A stretch of 64,000 nt of DNA from Occultella gossypii (GTDB lineage Bacteria; Actinomycetota; Actinomycetes; Actinomycetales; Beutenbergiaceae): NCBI RefSeq assembly GCF_019947135.1, contig NZ_JAGSHT010000028.1:22991-86990 (forward strand), in the 5' to 3' direction. The notes under the pieces are model-generated. The model did not search any database. It saw nothing but the letters and a program-made list of their open reading frames with translations, and was not told the DNA's origin. The position numbers and the translations under genes were made by a program. Shown here piece after piece: positions 1 through 7,452 of this stretch (position 1 is the first letter of the stretch; each line of letters begins with the position of its first letter).

Positions 1-628
1 GCAGCCAGTCCGCATAGGCGGCCAGCAGGTCGTCGAGCCGGGACAGCGGGGAGAAGCCCTCCGGCGCCGACTCGCTCGGCTTGGCCAGTAGCAGGAACGT
101 GACCGGGCCGACCAGCACGGGCCGGGTCACCACGCCGTCGGCAAGGCCGGCTGCGAATGCCGACACGCTTGGGGTCTCGACCAGGCGGAACTCCGTCTCC
201 GGGCCGATCTCCGGGACGAGGTAGTGGTAGTTGGAGTCGAACCACTTGGTCATCTCCAGGGGGGCCAGATCACCCTCGCCCCGCGCCAGGGTGAACATGC
301 CCGCGAGGTCGAGCGCGCCGTCGGGGCCGCGCAGGTGCGCGAACCGTTCCGGGATCGCGCCCAGGTGAGCCGCCACGGACAGCACCTGGTCGTAGAAGGT
401 GAAGTCCGACGGGATCGAGGCGTCCTCGGTGCCCAGGCCGAGGCCGGTCAGGTGGGTCCGGGTCCGCGCGCGGAGGTCCCGGGCCACCGCGATGAGCTCC
501 GGCGCCGTGCTGCGGCCGGCCCAGAACGACTCAACGGCGCGCTTGAGCTCGCGGCGCGGCCCGATCCGGGGGTAGCCGAGGATGGTGGCGGCCGGGAACG
601 CGGGGACGGGGCCTTCGTGCAACGACAT
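1..628 (-). CDS. metE: Cobalamin-independent methionine synthase, N-terminal part (runs off window)
   Basis: MetE transfers the methyl group of 5-methyltetrahydropteroyltri-L-glutamate to homocysteine, making methionine in the cytoplasm without vitamin B12. The visible 209 residues form the amino-terminal domain: they open with a segment containing GYPRIGPRRELKRA, typical of the family, followed by TKWFDSNYHYLVPE and GPVTFLLLAK. The family is about 750 residues long, so the zinc-binding catalytic half lies beyond base 1. The ATG at 626-628 has an AAGGAG ribosome binding site 6 bases upstream. The gene follows metF on the same strand after a 140-base gap, so the two probably form one methionine operon that is fed with methyltetrahydrofolate by MetF. 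I am confident of the family. Confidence 0.95.
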   Translation of the reverse strand, partial: MSLHEGPVPAFPAATILGYPRIGPRRELKRAVESFWAGRSTAPELIAVARDLRARTRTHLTGLGLGTEDASIPSDFTFYDQVLSVAAHLGAIPERFAHLRGPDGALDLAGMFTLARGEGDLAPLEMTKWFDSNYHYLVPEIGPETEFRLVETPSVSAFAAGLADGVVTRPVLVGPVTFLLLAKPSESAPEGFSPLSRLDDLLAAYADWL

Positions 629-768
629 GGTGGTGCTCCTTCTTGTCCGGTGTGGTTCGAGCAGGGTGCGGCGACCCCCGTCGGCCGCGGGGCCGATCGG
701 TTGTCTCGATTGCCGGGCCGGACCGGTGCGCCCGCCATCACGGGCACACTCGGGTCAGGCCGGCACGG

Positions 769-1707
769 TCACTGAGGGGAAGCGCCCCCCAGGGCGACTG
801 ATGGGGTGAGTCCGGCCCGGTCGAGGAGATCGAGCGCGGCCTTCGATGAGTTGAACGTGTACAGGTGCAGGCCGGGCGCACCGGCCGCGAGGACGCCGTC
901 AATCAGGTCCACGCTCGCGGCCAGACCCCGTCGGTACGTCTCGGCGGGGTCCGCGGCGGCGTCGAGGGAGTCCAGCAGTTGCCGCGGTACCCGGACCCCC
1001 GTCAGTTCCTCGAGCCGGCGCAGCCGCTTCGGGTCGGTGAGCGGGATGAGCCCGGGGATGATCGGGATCCGGACGCCCCCGGCTCGCGCGGCGGACACCA
1101 GTTCGGCGTAGTGGGCCGGGTCGAAGAAGACCTGGGTGATCGCGAAGTCCGCGCCCGCCTCCTGCTTCTCGAGCAGGGCGGCCACATCGCTCGGGTCCAC
1201 CACGGCCCGCCCGTCCGGCCCGTAGGCGCCGCCGGGATAGGCAGCCACCGAGATGCTCACCGGGTCCGCCGGCCCGAGCCGCGTCGCGACGATGCCCCGC
1301 AGCAGGGCGACGAGCTGGCTCGCCCGGGTCAGACCCTCCGGGTGCGGCTGCCAGTCCTCCTGGCCGGCCGGTGGATCCCCGCGCAGGGCGAGGAAGTCGC
1401 GGACGCCCTCGTCGAGCAGCCCGCCGATGTACTCGGTCAGGTCCGCCTCGGACGCCCCGACGCAGGTCAGGTGCGCGATCGGGGTGACCGGCGTGTCCCG
1501 CAGGATCGTGCAGAGCAGGTCGCGCGACGTCTGCCGGGTCGCCCCGGAGGCGCCGTACGTCACGGAGAAGTAGTCCGGCCCGATCTGGGCCAGGTCCGCG
1601 ACCGTCCGCTGGAGTGAGACCTCGCCCTTGGGGGTGCGGGGCGGGTACAGCTCGAACGAGATCGTGGGACGCTCGCCCGGTGCCCCGTACAGGCTCGCCG
1701 TGCTCAT
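769..1707 (-). CDS. metF: 5,10-methylenetetrahydrofolate reductase
   Basis: MetF reduces 5,10-methylenetetrahydrofolate to 5-methyltetrahydrofolate, the methyl donor used by MetE encoded just downstream. The 312-residue protein has the family opening ISFELYPPRTPKGE, the VTYGASGATR segment, the HLTC motif and LALRGDPP, and further on the ITQVFFD strand of the flavin-binding barrel. The length matches bacterial MetF (about 290-310). The ATG at 1705-1707 has no good ribosome binding site of its own. Instead, a short upstream ORF ends in an ATGA overlap with this start, and a SAM-I riboswitch lies just before that. Expression is therefore probably shut down when S-adenosylmethionine is plentiful, possibly at translation. 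Confidence 0.96.
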   Translation of the reverse strand: MSTASLYGAPGERPTISFELYPPRTPKGEVSLQRTVADLAQIGPDYFSVTYGASGATRQTSRDLLCTILRDTPVTPIAHLTCVGASEADLTEYIGGLLDEGVRDFLALRGDPPAGQEDWQPHPEGLTRASQLVALLRGIVATRLGPADPVSISVAAYPGGAYGPDGRAVVDPSDVAALLEKQEAGADFAITQVFFDPAHYAELVSAARAGGVRIPIIPGLIPLTDPKRLRRLEELTGVRVPRQLLDSLDAAADPAETYRRGLAASVDLIDGVLAAGAPGLHLYTFNSSKAALDLLDRAGLTPSVALGGASPQ

Positions 1708-1739
1708 CGCAGCGCCCCGGGCGCTTGTGGTGCCTTCAT
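1704..1739 (-). CDS. 11-codon upstream ORF overlapping the metF start
   Basis: This ORF would encode MKAPQAPGALR. Its ATG is at 1737-1739 and its TGA (1704-1706) overlaps the metF ATG as ATGA, the usual geometry for translational coupling. A GGAG ribosome binding site (complement of 1745-1748) sits 5 bases before its start, whereas metF has none. The GG of that site falls in the 3' strand of riboswitch stem P1 (1747-1751). A near-perfect hairpin (1711-1725) lies within the ORF just before the metF start, and ribosomes translating the ORF would open it. Translation of this peptide is an inference; no family is known to me. Confidence 0.5.
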   Translation of the reverse strand: MKAPQAPGALR

Positions 1740-1746
1740 GTGAACT

Positions 1747-1843
1747 CCATCGACCCTGGCTTTAGCACCCTTCCCCTCGGGAGGCTTCCGTTGGGGGGTT
1801 GCTGCGGCGTCGACGAGCCAGGACTCTCGACCGCTCTGGATGG
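1747..1843 (-). promoter_or_regulatory. SAM-I (S-box) riboswitch upstream of metF
   Basis: Read on the minus strand, the stretch has the S-box order: a closing stem (CCATC at 1839-1843 with GATGG at 1747-1751), an AGAG segment, then TGGCTC, GCAGCAACC (1797-1805) and GGTGCTAA (1762-1769), followed by GCCAGG. These blocks match the conserved core of the SAM-I aptamer. SAM-I riboswitches control methionine and SAM genes, which fits metF-metE downstream. I see no U-tract terminator between the aptamer and the gene. The 3' strand of P1 overlaps the ribosome binding site of the upstream ORF, so control at translation is the likelier mode. Confidence 0.85.
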
Positions 1844-1991
1844 TGATTGATTTCGATGGTACTCGTCCCACCCGCGACGCCGCGAGTGTTTCACCGACTG
1901 AGATTCGGCCGGCTGGGGCGCCACTCCACCACGGGCGTACCGCAACGACACGCCTCGACGTGCCGGCCCACCTGGAGGAGGATGCACCGGC

Positions 1992-2549
1992 ATGAGCCCG
2001 TACGGTGCCTCGACCGGCTACGGCACGGTCACGAAGGTGTTGCACTGGGCCATGGCCGTGGCCATGGGGATCCAGTTCGTCCTGGGCTATTCGATCGACC
2101 GGTTCGACGACCTGCTCGAGTGGGCCGCCGACCTGTTCTTCGGTGGTGAGGAGGACTGGTGGATCGTGCCGCACGCGGTGCTCGGCGCCACGATCCTCGT
2201 GCTCGCGTGCGTGCGCGTGTGGTGGCGCCGCGTCGGCGGCCTGCCGGACTGGGCGCCCGGGCTCTCCGCAGCCGAGCGCCGCGTCGCGACGGTGGTCGAG
2301 CGCACCCTGTACGTGCTGATGTTCGCGATCCCGGTCACCGGGCTCGCCCTGCTGTTCGCCACGGACACCGAGTGGGATGTCGGCCCCTACGAGTGGCCGG
2401 CCCCGTTGCCCCTCGTCGACGACGATGCCGGGCTGATCGTGCACATCGCAACGCACGTCGTGTTCCTGGTGGCCCTGGTCGCCCACGTCGGTCTGGTACT
2501 CAAGCACCAGTTCCTCGACCGGGACCGGCTGCTGAACCGGATGCTGTGA
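1992..2549 (+). CDS. Cytochrome b561-family membrane protein
   Basis: This 185-residue integral membrane protein resembles prokaryotic cytochrome b561, a diheme electron carrier that passes electrons between quinol and respiratory or oxidant-defence partners in the cytoplasmic membrane. Four hydrophobic helices are visible, at about residues 15-32, 58-76, 105-122 and 147-168. Histidines suited to heme ligation occur in the opening VLHWAM, in IVPHAVLG, and in the last helix (HIATHVVFLVALVAHVG). The ATG has a GGAGGAGG ribosome binding site. The gene is divergent from metF, and no partner subunit is adjacent, so its electron donor and acceptor cannot be told from context. Confidence 0.8.
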   Translation: MSPYGASTGYGTVTKVLHWAMAVAMGIQFVLGYSIDRFDDLLEWAADLFFGGEEDWWIVPHAVLGATILVLACVRVWWRRVGGLPDWAPGLSAAERRVATVVERTLYVLMFAIPVTGLALLFATDTEWDVGPYEWPAPLPLVDDDAGLIVHIATHVVFLVALVAHVGLVLKHQFLDRDRLLNRML

Positions 2550-2675
2550 TCGCGGCGCGCCCGCGCACCTCGCCCGTGATGTCGGCCCGCGGGTGCATAG
2601 TCAGGACAACGCCGAGCCAGGACTGCCGGGTCGCCGTCGGCCCGGCCCCGAGTCGGCGGGAAGGGAGCGCGAGGG

Positions 2676-2876
2676 ATGAACGGACGAATCGCCCAGTTGC
2701 GTGAGGAACTGAGCCTGGCCGCTGCCCGGGCCGAACGAGACGCCGTCCTCGGCCGCATCGCCGGGACCTGCGACGAGGACGACCTGCGGATGCGCGCGGG
2801 CGCGGGCGGCCTGGACGCGCGCGAGATGGCACTGCTGGACGACCTCGACGCGCTGGAGGATCTGATCGGCGCCTGA
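2676..2876 (+). CDS. Small hypothetical protein, 66 residues, coiled-coil-like
   Basis: I do not recognise this family. The product is a soluble 66-residue protein, rich in alanine, leucine, glutamate and arginine, that probably forms two helices: residues 1-30 (LREELSLAAARAERDAVLG) and 46-65 (AREMALLDDLDALEDLIG), joined by an acidic turn (CDEDDLRMR). It has no signal or membrane segment. The ATG follows a GGAAGGGAG ribosome binding site. A CATAGT box at 2595-2600 could be its -10 element. It sits 37 bases before the ABC exporter genes and on their strand, so it may be cotranscribed with them, but nothing links it to their function. Confidence 0.6.
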   Translation: MNGRIAQLREELSLAAARAERDAVLGRIAGTCDEDDLRMRAGAGGLDAREMALLDDLDALEDLIGA

Positions 2877-2913
2877 GCACCGCCGCCGCGGTCCGAGGAG
2901 GATCATTCACCGC

Positions 2914-3648
2914 ATGGTGACCACCGCCGGGAGCGTCGTCCAGGTGCGCGGACTGCGGGTGATCCGCGGCCCCACCACAGCCCTGGACGGTGTGGACGTG
3001 ACCGTCGCCGAGGGGCTCATCACCGGTCTGCTCGGCCCTTCCGGCTCGGGCAAGACCACCCTGATCCGGTCGATCCTCGGCGTGCAGGTGACCGCGGCCG
3101 GTTCCGTGACCGTGCTCGGCCATCCGGCAGGCAGTGCGCCGCTGCGGCGCGAGGTCGGATACGTCACACAGGCGCCGAGCGTCTATCCCGACCTCACCGT
3201 CGCGGAGAACCTGCAGTACTTCGCCCGGGTCCTCGGCGTCGCCGACGTGCGCGCGGACACCGACCGGGTGCTGGAGGTGGTGGACCTGGGACCGCAGCGC
3301 CGCCAGCTGACCGCTACCCTCTCCGGCGGCGAGGCCTCGCGGGTGAATCTGGCCGCGGCGCTGCTCGGCCGGCCGCGCCTGGTGGTGCTCGACGAGCCGA
3401 CCGTCGGCCTGGACCCGGTGCTCCGGGACTCCCTGTGGCACACGTTCGCCCAGATCGCCGCGAGCGGAACCGCCGTGCTCGTCTCCTCGCACGTCATGGA
3501 CGAGGCGGTCCGTTGCGATCGCCTGGTGTTGCTGCGCGCGGGACGGGTCCTCGCGCAGGGCACCCCGGCGGACCTGCTGACCCGGACCGGTACGGACTCC
3601 GCCGAGCAGGCCTTCCTCGCCCTCGTACGGGAGGGCCGGACGCCGTGA
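2914..3648 (+). CDS. ABC transporter ATP-binding protein (ABC-2 type exporter)
   Basis: This 244-residue subunit powers an ABC exporter. Motifs in order are Walker A GPSGSGKTT (about residues 41-49), Q-loop YVTQAPS, signature LSGGEASRVN, Walker B LVVLDEPTVGLDP and the H-loop SSHVMDE. The LSGGE signature and the VGLDP tail are typical of the drug- and antibiotic-exporter ATPases (DrrA/CcmA-like) rather than importers. The coding end overlaps the start of the permease gene (GTGA), so the two are cotranslated and presumably form the complex. The substrate is unknown. A GAGGAGG ribosome binding site lies rather far (13 bases) from the ATG. Confidence 0.93.
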   Translation: MVTTAGSVVQVRGLRVIRGPTTALDGVDVTVAEGLITGLLGPSGSGKTTLIRSILGVQVTAAGSVTVLGHPAGSAPLRREVGYVTQAPSVYPDLTVAENLQYFARVLGVADVRADTDRVLEVVDLGPQRRQLTATLSGGEASRVNLAAALLGRPRLVVLDEPTVGLDPVLRDSLWHTFAQIAASGTAVLVSSHVMDEAVRCDRLVLLRAGRVLAQGTPADLLTRTGTDSAEQAFLALVREGRTP

Positions 3649-4358
3649 TCGCCACCGCGGCCCGGGTGCTGCGCCAGTTGCGACATGACCCGCGCACGAT
3701 CGCGATGATCCTCGTCGTCCCGTGCGTGCTGCTCACCCTGCTCTGGTGGATCTACGACGGCGGCCCGACGTTCACGAGCATCGGCCCCGCCCTGCTCGCC
3801 CTGTTCCCGATGATCATCATGTTCCTCATCACCTCGATCGCGACGCTGCGCGAGCGCCGATCGGGCACCCTGGAGCGACTGCTCACCCTGCCGCTGTCGA
3901 AGATCTCCTTCCTCGGCGGCTACGCGCTGGCCTTCGGCGTGATGGCCACCGTGCAAGCGCTGCTCGCCTCGGCGCTCATGCTGGGCCCGCTCGGCCTCGA
4001 GGTGCAGGGTCCGTGGGCGCTGCTGGTGCTGATCGCGGTGCTCGATTCACTCCTCGGTGTGGCCCTCGGCCTGTTCGTCAGTGCGTTCGCGAACACCGAG
4101 TTCCAGGCGGTCCAGTTCATGCCGGCCATCGTGCTCCCACAGGTGCTGTTGTGCGGACTGCTGGTGCCGCGCGCCGACCTGCCCCGGTTCCTGGAGATCG
4201 TCTCCAACGTCCTGCCGTTGTCCTACGCCGTCGACGCCATGAACGAGGTGGCCCGGGAGTCCGTACCCGACCTGACGCTTCCGTTGGTCGTCCTGGTGGC
4301 CTTCATCGTCGGGATGCTCGCGCTCGGGTCCGCCACGCTGCGGCGCCGGACACCCTGA
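3645..4358 (+). CDS. ABC-2 type transporter permease
   Basis: This is the membrane half of the exporter encoded with the preceding ATPase. From the GTG at 3645 the product is 237 residues with six hydrophobic segments, the usual layout for the ABC-2 family. It includes the family-typical stretch ITSIATLRERRSGTLERLLTLP (the cytoplasmic coupling region) and a late segment LPQVLLCGLLVPRADLPRFL. The open frame extends further upstream inside the ATPase gene, but the GTGA overlap and the permease-like start VIATAARVLRQLRHDPRTI favour the GTG. The substrate cannot be inferred; daunorubicin-type or lipid export are only family possibilities. Confidence 0.92.
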   Translation: MIATAARVLRQLRHDPRTIAMILVVPCVLLTLLWWIYDGGPTFTSIGPALLALFPMIIMFLITSIATLRERRSGTLERLLTLPLSKISFLGGYALAFGVMATVQALLASALMLGPLGLEVQGPWALLVLIAVLDSLLGVALGLFVSAFANTEFQAVQFMPAIVLPQVLLCGLLVPRADLPRFLEIVSNVLPLSYAVDAMNEVARESVPDLTLPLVVLVAFIVGMLALGSATLRRRTP

Positions 4359-4385
4359 GATCCGCCCAACCCGGCGGGTCCTGGT

Positions 4386-4391
4386 TAGGCT
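4386..4391 (+). promoter_or_regulatory. Candidate -10 box (TAGGCT) for the mycothiol formaldehyde gene pair
   Basis: TAGGCT is a common actinobacterial -10 hexamer. It lies 38 bases before the GTG start of the dehydrogenase gene and just after the exporter permease stop, where a promoter is expected. No clear -35 element is visible. Confidence 0.4.
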
Positions 4392-4429
4392 GGCCGCGAA
4401 CCCCCGAACCCGAACCCTGAGGATCCGCC

Positions 4430-5530
4430 GTGCCCCAGAAGGTCCAGGGCGTCATCGCCCGCGCCAAGGATGCCCCCGTCGAACTGACGACGATCGTGAT
4501 CCCCGATCCCGGTGCCGGTGAGGCGGTCGTGCGGATCCAGGCGTGCGGCGTCTGCCACACCGACCTGCACTACCGGGACGGCGGCATCAACGACGAGTTC
4601 CCGTTCCTGCTCGGCCACGAGGCGGCCGGGATCGTCGAGGAGGTCGGCCCCGGGGTCACCGAGGTGGCGCCGGGCGACTACGTCATCCTGAACTGGCGGG
4701 CCGTGTGCGGCCAGTGCCGGGCGTGCCTGCGGGGCCGGCCGTGGTACTGCTTCGCCACCCACAACGCCACCCAGAAGATGACGCTCGAGGACGGGACCGA
4801 GCTCTCGCCCGCCCTCGGCATCGGCGCGTTCGCGGAGAAGACCCTGGTCGCCGCCGGGCAGTGCACCAAGGTGGACCCCGCCGCGGCCCCCGAGGCGGCC
4901 GGGCTGCTCGGCTGTGGGGTGATGGCGGGCATCGGGGCCGCGATCAACACCGGCGGCGTGACCCGCGGCGACACCGTCGCGGTGCTCGGCTGCGGCGGCG
5001 TCGGCGACGCCGCGATCATGGGCGCCGCGCTCGCCGGCGCGGGCACGATCATCGCCGTCGACGTCGAGGACACCAAGCTCGAGTGGGCCAAGGGCGCCGG
5101 CGCCACCCACACGGTGAACTCCTCCCGCACGGACCCGGTCGAGGCGATCCGCGAGCTGACCGGCGGCTTCGGCGCGGACGTGGTGATCGACGCCGTCGGC
5201 CGCCCGGAGACGTACAAGCAGGCGTTCTACGCCCGGGACCTGGCGGGCGTCGTGGTGTTGGTCGGCGTGCCGAACCCGACCATGACGCTCGAACTGCCGC
5301 TCGCCGACGTGTTCGGCCGCGGTGGCGCCCTGAAGTCCTCCTGGTACGGCGACTGCCTACCCAGCCGGGACTTCCCGATGCTGATCGACCTGTATCTGCA
5401 GGGCCGGCTCGACCTCGACGCGTTCGTGTCCGAACGGATCGGGTTGGGCGACATCGAGGCCGCATTCACGAAGATGCACGACGGCGCCGTGCTGCGCAGC
5501 GTCGTGGTGCTGGAAGGAGCGACCGTATGA
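4430..5530 (+). CDS. S-(hydroxymethyl)mycothiol dehydrogenase
   Basis: This zinc alcohol dehydrogenase oxidises the formaldehyde-mycothiol adduct to S-formylmycothiol with NAD+, the actinobacterial formaldehyde detoxification step. The 366-residue product has the catalytic zinc segment [12 protein letters not shown], the [12 protein letters not shown] motif, the structural-zinc lobe [15 protein letters not shown], and the Rossmann fold motif [14 protein letters not shown] followed by IIAVDVED. The overall sequence is that of the class III-like mycothiol-dependent subfamily (MscR/FadH) rather than glutathione-dependent FrmA. It starts with a GTG at 4430. Its stop overlaps the ATG of a metallo-beta-lactamase-fold gene, a pairing also found at Rv2259-Rv2260 in Mycobacterium tuberculosis, which supports a shared pathway. 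Confidence 0.92.
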   Translation: MPQKVQGVIARAKDAPVELTTIVIPDPGAGEAVVRIQACGVCHTDLHYRDGGINDEFPFLLGHEAAGIVEEVGPGVTEVAPGDYVILNWRAVCGQCRACLRGRPWYCFATHNATQKMTLEDGTELSPALGIGAFAEKTLVAAGQCTKVDPAAAPEAAGLLGCGVMAGIGAAINTGGVTRGDTVAVLGCGGVGDAAIMGAALAGAGTIIAVDVEDTKLEWAKGAGATHTVNSSRTDPVEAIRELTGGFGADVVIDAVGRPETYKQAFYARDLAGVVVLVGVPNPTMTLELPLADVFGRGGALKSSWYGDCLPSRDFPMLIDLYLQGRLDLDAFVSERIGLGDIEAAFTKMHDGAVLRSVVVLEGATV

Positions 5531-6180
5531 GCACGACGAACGACAACCCCACCGGCACGCGCGTCGACAAGGTGGTCACCTCGGGCACGTTCTCGCTCGA
5601 CGGCGGCACCTGGGAGGTCGACAACAACGTCTGGGTGGTCGGTGACGACTCGGAATGCGTCCTCATCGACGCCGCCCACGACGTCGACGCCATCACCGCC
5701 GCCGTGGCCGGGCGCCAGGTGCGGGGCATCCTGCTCACCCACGCCCACGACGACCACATCGGCGTCGCCTGCCAGCTCGCCGGCGACTTCGGTACGCACA
5801 CCTACCTGCACCCGGCGGATCGGGAGCTCTGGGACCGGACCCACCCGGGTGTCGGTCCCGACTCGGACCTGACCGACGGCGACACGTTCACCATCGGCGA
5901 CGTCACCCTCGAGGTGTTGCACACGCCGGGTCATTCCCCCGGCTCGTGCAGCTTCCACAGCCCGGACCTCGGCGCGGTGTTCACCGGGGACACCCTGTTC
6001 CAGGGTGGTCCCGGCGCGACCGGGCGGTCCTTCTCGCACTTCCCGACGATCATCGACTCGATCACCGAGCAGTTGCTGACCCTGCCGCCCACCACGGTGG
6101 TGCACACCGGCCACGGCGATGACACGACGATCGGCGCGGAGGCCCCGCACCGGCAGGAGTGGATCGACCGGGGGCACTGA
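5527..6180 (+). CDS. Metallo-beta-lactamase-fold hydrolase, probable formylmycothiol pathway enzyme
   Basis: The 217-residue protein has the complete metal site of the glyoxalase II/metallo-beta-lactamase fold: THAHDDH near residue 78, TPGHSPG near 140, GDTLF near 162 and the late histidine TGHGDDT near 200. It starts at an ATG that overlaps the dehydrogenase stop (ATGA), so the two are translationally coupled. Because mycothiol dehydrogenase yields a formylmycothiol thioester, hydrolysis of that thioester is the simplest role. The activity is inferred from context; the fold and metal motifs are seen directly. Confidence 0.85.
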   Translation: MSTTNDNPTGTRVDKVVTSGTFSLDGGTWEVDNNVWVVGDDSECVLIDAAHDVDAITAAVAGRQVRGILLTHAHDDHIGVACQLAGDFGTHTYLHPADRELWDRTHPGVGPDSDLTDGDTFTIGDVTLEVLHTPGHSPGSCSFHSPDLGAVFTGDTLFQGGPGATGRSFSHFPTIIDSITEQLLTLPPTTVVHTGHGDDTTIGAEAPHRQEWIDRGH

Positions 6181-6185
6181 CCCGG

Positions 6186-7355
6186 TCAGGTCCGGGCCGG
6201 CACCGGTTGCGGCGCCGGCGGGCCGACATAGCGCGCGGATGGGCGGATGATCTTGGTGTCCGTGCTCTGCTCCAGGACGTTCGCGGTCCAGCCGAGGACG
6301 CGCGCGGCTGCGAAGGTCGGGGTGAAGAGGGTGCGCTCGAACCCGATGTGTTCCATCACGACGGCCGCGTACCACTCGAGGTTGGTGTGCAGGGCACGCC
6401 CCGGCTTGTGCCGTTCGAGAAGCACGGGGATCCGCTCCTCGACGGCGACCGCGAAGTCGACGCGCGGTCCCCCGAAGCCCTGGGCGACCCGCTTCAGCAA
6501 GGCTGAGCGCGGGTCCTCGGTCCGATAGACGGGGTGCCCGAATCCCATGATCCTCACGCCGGCTCGCAGTTGCTCGCTCACCCAGGCGTCGATGTGCCCC
6601 GGGGTGCCGATCTCGTCGAGGCTGTCGAGGGCTCGGCTGGGCGCGCCGCCGTGCAACGGCCCGGACAGTGCGCCGAGGGCGCCGACGAGGCAGGACGCGG
6701 CATCGGCGCCGGTCGACGCGATCACCCGGGTGGCGAAGGTCGAGGCATTGAAGCCGTGGTCGATGGCCGCCACCAGGTACGCGGACAGCGCCGCCACGTG
6801 TGCATCCTCGGCCTCCTCCCCGCGCAGCATGTACAGGTAGTTCGCGACCAGTCCGAGGTCCGGGCGGGGCTCGACCGGTCGGTCCCCCGCCCGCAGCCGG
6901 GCGAGCGCCGCGACGATCGTGGGCACGCGAGCGGCGAGGCCGATCAGGTCGTCGCGACGTTGCTCGCGGGTGAGGTCGTAGAGCGGCAGCAGGCCACGCT
7001 GGGATCCCTCGAGGGCGAGGGCGGCGCGCAGGCCGGCGAGCGGATCTGCCGGGCCGGCATCCCGCGCGATGATGGGCAGGATCCCGGCCAGATCCTGTGA
7101 CAACGGTGCCTGGGCGGCCACCTCGGCGGCGAACTCGTCACCGGCCGCGGCGTCGGGCAGTTCGCCGTCGAGCAGCAGTTTCCAGACATCCTCCACCGTT
7201 CGGGAAGCGGCGAGCTCCGTGGCCGAGTACTGGCGGTAGTGATAGAAGCCCTCGTGGCCACGCACGTCACTGAGCTCGGTCTCGGTGACGACGACGTTCG
7301 TGAGCCCACGCGGGACGTCGATCGGGGCATTGTCCATGCGCGACGGTGACTGCAT
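6186..7355 (-). CDS. Citrate synthase (citrate synthase 2 type)
   Basis: The 389-residue product condenses acetyl-CoA with oxaloacetate, or with a related substrate. It contains family segments including LRGEEAEDAHVAALSAYLVAAIDHGFNAS (first catalytic histidine region), LSGPLHGGAPSRALDSLDEIG (second histidine, LHGG), and MGFGHPVYRTEDPR (third region) with an aspartate near the C terminus. It resembles the shorter CitA-type enzymes of actinobacteria, often annotated citrate synthase 2, which may act as methylcitrate synthase. It is transcribed away from an HTH-fused citrate synthase gene across a 97-base region that carries palindromes, so the two are probably co-regulated. Substrate choice between citrate and methylcitrate is not decidable here. 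Confidence 0.9.
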   Translation of the reverse strand: MQSPSRMDNAPIDVPRGLTNVVVTETELSDVRGHEGFYHYRQYSATELAASRTVEDVWKLLLDGELPDAAAGDEFAAEVAAQAPLSQDLAGILPIIARDAGPADPLAGLRAALALEGSQRGLLPLYDLTREQRRDDLIGLAARVPTIVAALARLRAGDRPVEPRPDLGLVANYLYMLRGEEAEDAHVAALSAYLVAAIDHGFNASTFATRVIASTGADAASCLVGALGALSGPLHGGAPSRALDSLDEIGTPGHIDAWVSEQLRAGVRIMGFGHPVYRTEDPRSALLKRVAQGFGGPRVDFAVAVEERIPVLLERHKPGRALHTNLEWYAAVVMEHIGFERTLFTPTFAAARVLGWTANVLEQSTDTKIIRPSARYVGPPAPQPVPART

Positions 7356-7400
7356 CGGATCCTCCTATGGCGGTGTCGGGTAGCCTCACGAGACCACAGG

Positions 7401-7436
7401 CATTGATCACTGACCAATCAATGTTGATCACGTCAA
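7401..7436 (+). promoter_or_regulatory. Two adjacent palindromes between the divergent citrate synthase genes
   Basis: CATTGAT (7401-7407) and ATCAATG (7417-7423) form a perfect 7-base inverted repeat with a 9-base gap. TTGA-N5-TCAA (7424-7436) follows at once. The sequence TTGATCA occurs in both. The stretch is AT-rich against a very GC-rich background and lies in the only space between two divergent genes, one of which encodes an HTH domain. It looks like the operator of an autoregulator. Confidence 0.6.
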
Positions 7437-7452
7437 TATCGCGGGAGGCACC

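Noticed and set aside
629..768. A second riboswitch in the 140 bases between metF and metE
   Set aside because: I could not find the SAM-I, SAM-IV or cobalamin core sequences there. The stretch only holds the metE ribosome binding site and GC-rich sequence.
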